Shown piece by piece: positions 60,408 through 64,000 of a stretch of 64,000 bases of DNA. The notes under the pieces are model-generated. The model did not search any database and was not told where the DNA came from. It was given only the letters and a program-made list of their open reading frames with translations. The position numbers and the translations under genes were made by a program. Location: contig CP070896.1 in assembly GCA_017084465.1 (NCBI GenBank), positions 1,674,001 to 1,738,000 on the forward strand. The letters are read 5' to 3'. The stretch comes from Lacrimispora xylanisolvens. Lineage in GTDB: Bacteria; Bacillota; Clostridia; Lachnospirales; Lachnospiraceae. Position 1 is the stretch's first letter, and every line of letters begins with the position of its first letter.

Positions 60408-60891
60408 ATGGATATCGGTCAGATCATTAAACAAAGACGTGAGGAATTGGGAATGTCTCAGGAAGAGCTTGCGAATAAGGCAGGTTACAAATCCCGTTCT
60501 TCCATCAATAAGATAGAGGTAGACGGCAGAGGCCTTCCCCCAGTCTAAAATTACTGCAATCGCAAAAGCACTGAGAACAACTCCGGCTTCCCTCATGGGC
60601 TGGGAGGAAACAAATATTTTTGCGCTGGATCATGAAAACAGCTGTTTCGGAGAGTCTGCAAGAGAAATGCTCAGTAATTTTCAAAAGCTCAATGAAAGCG
60701 GACAAAAGGAAGCACTAAAACGGGTCAGTGAGATGGTGCACATCCCCCAATATACAAAAGCGGACCCGGTTGTCCGGCCTTTGCATTCGGAATCCAGATC
60801 TTATTTACAGCCGGTAGCGGCTCACGAGCGGACGGATATTGAAGTGACTGAGGAAATGAGACAGCATGATGATGCCTTTTTCGATGAATAA
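60408..60891 (+). CDS. XRE family repressor (CI/ImmR-like), frameshifted
   Basis: About 160 residues. The helix-turn-helix is GQIIKQRREELGMSQEELAN, KAGYKSRSSINKIEVDGRGL, followed by KITAIAKALRTTPASLMGWE. The C-terminal part (LNESGQKEALKRVSEMVHIP) is typical of clostridial phage repressors and lacks the S24 autoprotease. Five C near 60535-60540 should be four. Absence of an S24 domain and the ImmA-like neighbour suggest derepression by cleavage by, or interaction with, that protein instead of RecA-stimulated self-cleavage. Confidence 0.82.
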
Positions 60892-60918
60892 GGAATAAAA
60901 TTCGTTGAGGTGATTTAT

Positions 60919-61374
60919 TTGAATTATGACATATTATTAGAGGAAGCAGACTCTGACGGAATCATGATTAAAGAAAAACCATTAATTGGTAATGACGGGC
61001 GGATTAGGGGCGATCAGATCCTCATCCGGCAGAACATGTCTGGCTGTCAGAAAGCCTGCGTACTGGCTGAAGAGCTTGGACATTACTACACCACTGCCGG
61101 AGATATCCTGGATCAGTCTGATGTTTCAAACAGAAAACAGGAACGCACTGCACGTTTATGGGCTTATAACAAAATGATCACGTTGGAGAAGCTGGTTGCC
61201 GCGAAAGAGGCTGGCTGCAGAAACAGCTTTGAGATCGCTGAACATTTAGAGGTTACGGAAGAATTTCTTTTGGAAGCACTGGAATGCTATCGGACAAAAT
61301 ATGAGAAGGGGCTGCAAAAGGACAACTATTTGATTCTTTTTGAACCGTTTAATATTTATAAAATGGCAGAATAA
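60919..61374 (+). CDS. ImmA/IrrE-like protein
   Basis: About 151 residues from a TTG at 60919 (GAGG at 60907-60910). The segment SGCQKACVLAEELGHYYTTA corresponds to the zinc metalloprotease motif, but the first His of HExxH is Glu here (EELGH). ImmA proteins cleave ImmR-type repressors to induce mobile elements. It follows the repressor gene by 27 bases. Activity is uncertain because of the altered motif, though this form is common among clostridial phage relatives. Confidence 0.75.
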   Translation: MNYDILLEEADSDGIMIKEKPLIGNDGRIRGDQILIRQNMSGCQKACVLAEELGHYYTTAGDILDQSDVSNRKQERTARLWAYNKMITLEKLVAAKEAGCRNSFEIAEHLEVTEEFLLEALECYRTKYEKGLQKDNYLILFEPFNIYKMAE

Positions 61375-61432
61375 TTTTTTTCTTATCTTAATGTCACCTG
61401 ATGCAACATATATTATCCAGAGGTGATGAACT

Positions 61433-61660
61433 ATGCAGTCTTGCGAACTGGTAACACTTGTGTCATCCATTGCCTGCTGTCTTGCACAAGGGCGGACAGC
61501 TGACGAAATTGCACTCCTCAGCTGTATTTTTAGTCAGCTGGGCGATACCCTGGAGACGATTGCAGCCCACCAGGCTCTCTGTTGCGGCAATGATAAAAAT
61601 GACAATATTAATGATGATATATTTTTTGGTTTTCAAAGTGAAAGAAGACGGGAGCGATAA
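61433..61660 (+). CDS. Small DUF6774-like protein
   Basis: 75 residues: MQSCELVTLVSSIACCLAQG, RTADEIALLSCIFSQLGDTL, ETIAAHQALC. This Cys-containing helical pattern occurs widely in Lachnospiraceae as a small protein of unknown function (I recall it as DUF6774). AGAGGTGATGAACT precedes the ATG. It lies between the regulators and holA, so it may be host or cluster DNA. Confidence 0.7.
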   Translation: MQSCELVTLVSSIACCLAQGRTADEIALLSCIFSQLGDTLETIAAHQALCCGNDKNDNINDDIFFGFQSERRRER

Positions 61661-61696
61661 GGAACTACTCACCAGTTCCTTATCCTCCCGTCTTCT
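61643..61696. terminator. Long hairpin between the small protein gene and holA
   Basis: AGAAGACGGGAG and CTCCCGTCTTCT pair, with ATAAGGAACT/AGTTCCTTAT extending the stem to about 22 bp around a short loop. It overlaps the 3' end of the DUF6774-like gene, and no T-run follows. It marks the holA-side border of the accessory region. Confidence 0.65.
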
Positions 61697-61716
61697 GACA
61701 CAGACAACCTGTTATT

Positions 61717-62688
61717 TTAATATTTTGCAGTGAGCAAAAGCTCCACTGCCATACGATCGGAAAGTCTTCCCGTTTTAACCGCTTCTTCCGCCTCAACACA
61801 GGAATTCACATAAGAAAGAATCTGTTCCTTGGAAAAAGTTTTTGCCTGAGGCATCAGCTTACCGGCAGCAAAAGGCGGAATTTTAAGCTTTGCGGCGATT
61901 CCCCCTTTATCCATTCCCTTACCCATCAGTTCCTTTACCTGAAGCAGCTGGTTAAACTGCCTTGCAATGAGAAACATGATTCTCATGGGAGGTTCCTTTA
62001 ATGTAAGCAAGTCCTCATAAAGTTCAAGAGCTCTTTTTGTCTGGCGGTTAACAATGGAAGTAACCATATCAAATATTTTATTGGTGGTCCGCTCTGTACA
62101 GATCGCCATCACATCTTCATCAGTTATGACATCTCTTCCTAACGTAAAGCTAATCAGCTTTTCCAGCTCCATGCGGATATTTTCCATATCATCACCGGTC
62201 ATATTATAAAAAAAGCTCCATGGTCTGTCCAGTCACCTTCTTTCCTTCTCTGGAAAGTAATGTTCCTGCCCACCTGACCAGCTGATTAATATCCTGACGC
62301 TCCATCTCGGCGGCATAACCAAGTTCCTTTATCTTTTTTAAACATTTTGCTTCTCTTGTCCACCTCTGATTCCACAAACACCATACAGGTTGTATCCGGC
62401 ATCTGTGGCAGATAGTTAACCAGTTCTTCTGCAGCCGCCTAATAAAAAATCCACTGTCTTCTACAAGGATCAATCGTTTCTCCGAAAAGGCATCGTATCA
62501 GCTAGGCTTATGAGCTCCTTTACATCAATGGATTTTCCGCCAAACTGATTGAAATTCATGGTATCTCCCTGAGTTATGGCCGATTTCATCTGATTCTTGT
62601 AGCTGTTTTTTAGAAATGCCTCTTCTCCATATAAGAGATAAACCGGCTTAAAACTGTTATTTTTTATATCCTGATTCAGGGTCTGCAT
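61717..62688 (-). CDS. holA: DNA polymerase III subunit delta, four frameshifts
   Basis: The ~324-residue clamp-loader subunit begins MQTLNQDIKNNSFKPVYLLY, GEEAFLKNSYKNQMKSAI. The middle continues FSEKRLILVEDSGFF then KAAAEELVNYLPQMPDTTCM, and the end is KIPPFAAGKLMPQAKTFSKE, QILSYVNSCVEAEEAVKTGR. It is essential for loading the beta clamp. Four one-base breaks occur, near 62487 (-1), 62437 (-1), 62336 (+1) and 62208-62214 (+1). A break density of this kind in an essential gene is best explained by base-call errors. The ATG at 62688 follows AGGAG. Confidence 0.9.
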
Positions 62689-62696
62689 CGCATGTT

Positions 62697-64000
62697 TCAC
62701 TCCTTTTCCTTCTTAACATTATACCCATGGTTCCTGGTTCCGTCAACGAAAGTTGAAAAACGGATCCTGGTTCCATCCGTTTCCAGCCTGACTGCTCCGT
62801 TCATTCCAGTTCCAAACACCGTAACACTCCGCACATCAAAACGTTCTAACACTTCTTTATGAGGATGTCCGTAAGAATTTCCCTGTCCATAAGAAATCAC
62901 AGCCCAGACAGGTGAAACTGCATCAAGAAATGATTCGCTGGATGAATATTTTGAGCCGTGGTGAGCCGTTTTTAAAACATTTACTTCACTTAATAACGGA
63001 TCTTTGTTTTTTTCAAGAAGAAGTTTTTCCTCCCGCTCCCCCATATCACCGGTAAACAGCATATGGCAATCACCATAGTCCATTTTAAGCACCTGGGATT
63101 CACCGTTAACATCTGTGGGTACGTCATCTTTTCCAGGATAAAGGCAGGTAATCGATAGCTTTCCTACCTTCATTACATCTCCCCCTGTCAGATACTGCAC
63201 GACGGCTCCCCTATCTTCCCCCAGTGTTGCCAGAGATTGTATTATTTCCTCATCCCCGCCCATGATAAGGGAGATATAAATTCTTAATCTGTATGTCCTC
63301 ACAGCTTTCCAGCAAATATTTTACTCCGCTTAAATGGTCCAGGTCCCCGTGGCTTACGAATGCATAATCAATCACCGATATACCAAGAGACTTCAGGCAT
63401 GGGGACAGTGTATACTCTCCCAGAGATTTCTTAGATGAACTTCCACCATCAACCAGCACGCATGCCTCTTCTGCCCTGAGCAAAATCCCATCTCCCTGCC
63501 CTACATCAAGAAACCATGCATCCAGTCCCTTCACCGGATCAGGTAATAAAAGAAATATGGATAATATATAAAATCCTGTCAGGAAAAGGAGTTTTCCTAC
63601 ATACGATATTTTTCTTTTTTCCGGGGAACTTTCATTTTCTCCCACGGTATCAATGCTTTTTTTCTCTGCTTCCTTTTCAACCCTGCTCAATAATCTCATT
63701 ATAAAGATACAACCAGTGAGAAGAACCCCATAAGCCACCAGCGTTCTTATACCAGGCCTGCCCAAAATAATATTGCTTCCCGGCATCCCCCTTGCAATGT
63801 TTAAAAGAATCTCATACAGAGACAATATATAATGCCCCGTTCCCGCTGCCGCAGTTCCAAGAACAGGACTTAAAGATCCAAATGCAATCACGCCCAGACC
63901 GGAACAGAGAACTCCGCCCATCAGAGGAATCACCAGCAAATTCAAAACCAGACCATAAGGCGGAATCTGGTAAAAAATGAAAGGCTGTTACAGGCAGAGT
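62697..64000 (-). CDS. comEC: ComEC/Rec2 DNA-uptake channel, C-terminal part, partial at window end
   Basis: The visible ~430 residues contain hydrophobic competence-domain segments and the metallo-beta-lactamase-like domain (WFLDVGQGDGILLRAEEACV, FVSHGDLDHLSGVKYLLESC, VLKTAHHGSKYSSSESFLDA, GTGMNGAVRLETDG). ComEC forms the channel that brings single-stranded DNA into the cell; its C-terminal domain may degrade the other strand. Breaks lie near 63278-63282 (+1) and near 63972-63977 (+1). The N-terminal half lies outside the window. The stop overlaps the holA ribosome site, so the two are probably coupled. Confidence 0.9.

Noticed and set aside
61717..62688. holA as a true pseudogene inactivated by the neighbouring tailocin
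   Set aside because: The protein stays conserved across all four breaks and the gene is essential; indels at homopolymers explain it better.

Overview
The window looks like chromosomal DNA of a low-to-moderate GC, endospore-forming anaerobic Firmicute, most likely Lachnospiraceae (the Lacrimispora/Enterocloster/Hungatella type of genome). This rests on the sporulation genes gpr and spoIIP, the order rpsT | gpr-spoIIP-lepA-hemW-hrcA-grpE-dnaK-dnaJ with a perfect CIRCE element, a pyruvate phosphate dikinase, a single-chain GlyRS and the IreB-RuvX-DUF1292 group. The genus is an inference.

Layout. 0.1-5.8 kb (minus): two FMN-binding split-barrel proteins flanking a DUF2200 protein, then ppdK and a MATE exporter. 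6.0-11.6 kb (plus): a complete BMP-type nucleoside ABC importer (lipoprotein, double ATPase, two permeases) and a cupin. 11.6-26.5 kb (minus): glyS, a lipoprotein, recO, era, an M16 protease, a DUF218 protein, then a tRNA-modification/RNA-processing group (U32 TrhP-like, TrmR-like methyltransferase, MltG-like stub, RNase J, Fur-type regulator, DUF1292, RuvX, IreB, MtaB). 26.6 kb (plus): an HPr-like protein without the catalytic histidine. 26.9-37.8 kb (minus): thiI, cysteine desulfurase, rsmE, prmA, a TauE/SafE permease, a cell-wall-binding protein, and dnaJ-dnaK-grpE-hrcA under CIRCE. 37.9-39.4 kb (plus): two secreted 3D-domain proteins. 39.5-45.3 kb (minus): hemW, lepA, spoIIP and gpr, with a possible small RNA between lepA and spoIIP. 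45.5 kb (plus): rpsT. 61.7-64 kb (minus): holA and the 3' part of comEC.

The accessory highlight is 45.8-60.9 kb, between rpsT and holA. It is a compact cluster of contractile-tail genes of the PBSX/Xkd type: tail terminator, sheath, tube, tail chaperone, tape measure, LysM baseplate hub protein, XkdQ-R-S-T-U baseplate proteins, glycine-rich tail fibre, XkdX, holin and amidase. No capsid, portal, terminase, integrase or replication gene is visible. This is the gene content of an R-type tailocin (diffocin-like headless tail bacteriocin). It starts from a divergent control region with back-to-back promoters, a Cro-like gene, a CI/ImmR-like gene, an ImmA-like protein and a duplicated 19-bp palindromic operator.

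Caution on quality. I count about 37 single-base frameshifts in 27 genes, nearly all at short homopolymers, including genes expected to be essential or near-essential (dnaK, grpE, era, lepA, holA, prmA). The conserved protein always continues in another frame. The simplest reading is uncorrected sequencing indels (about 23 apparent insertions, 14 deletions), not gene decay. I therefore annotate these as single genes spanning the breaks and give the break positions.
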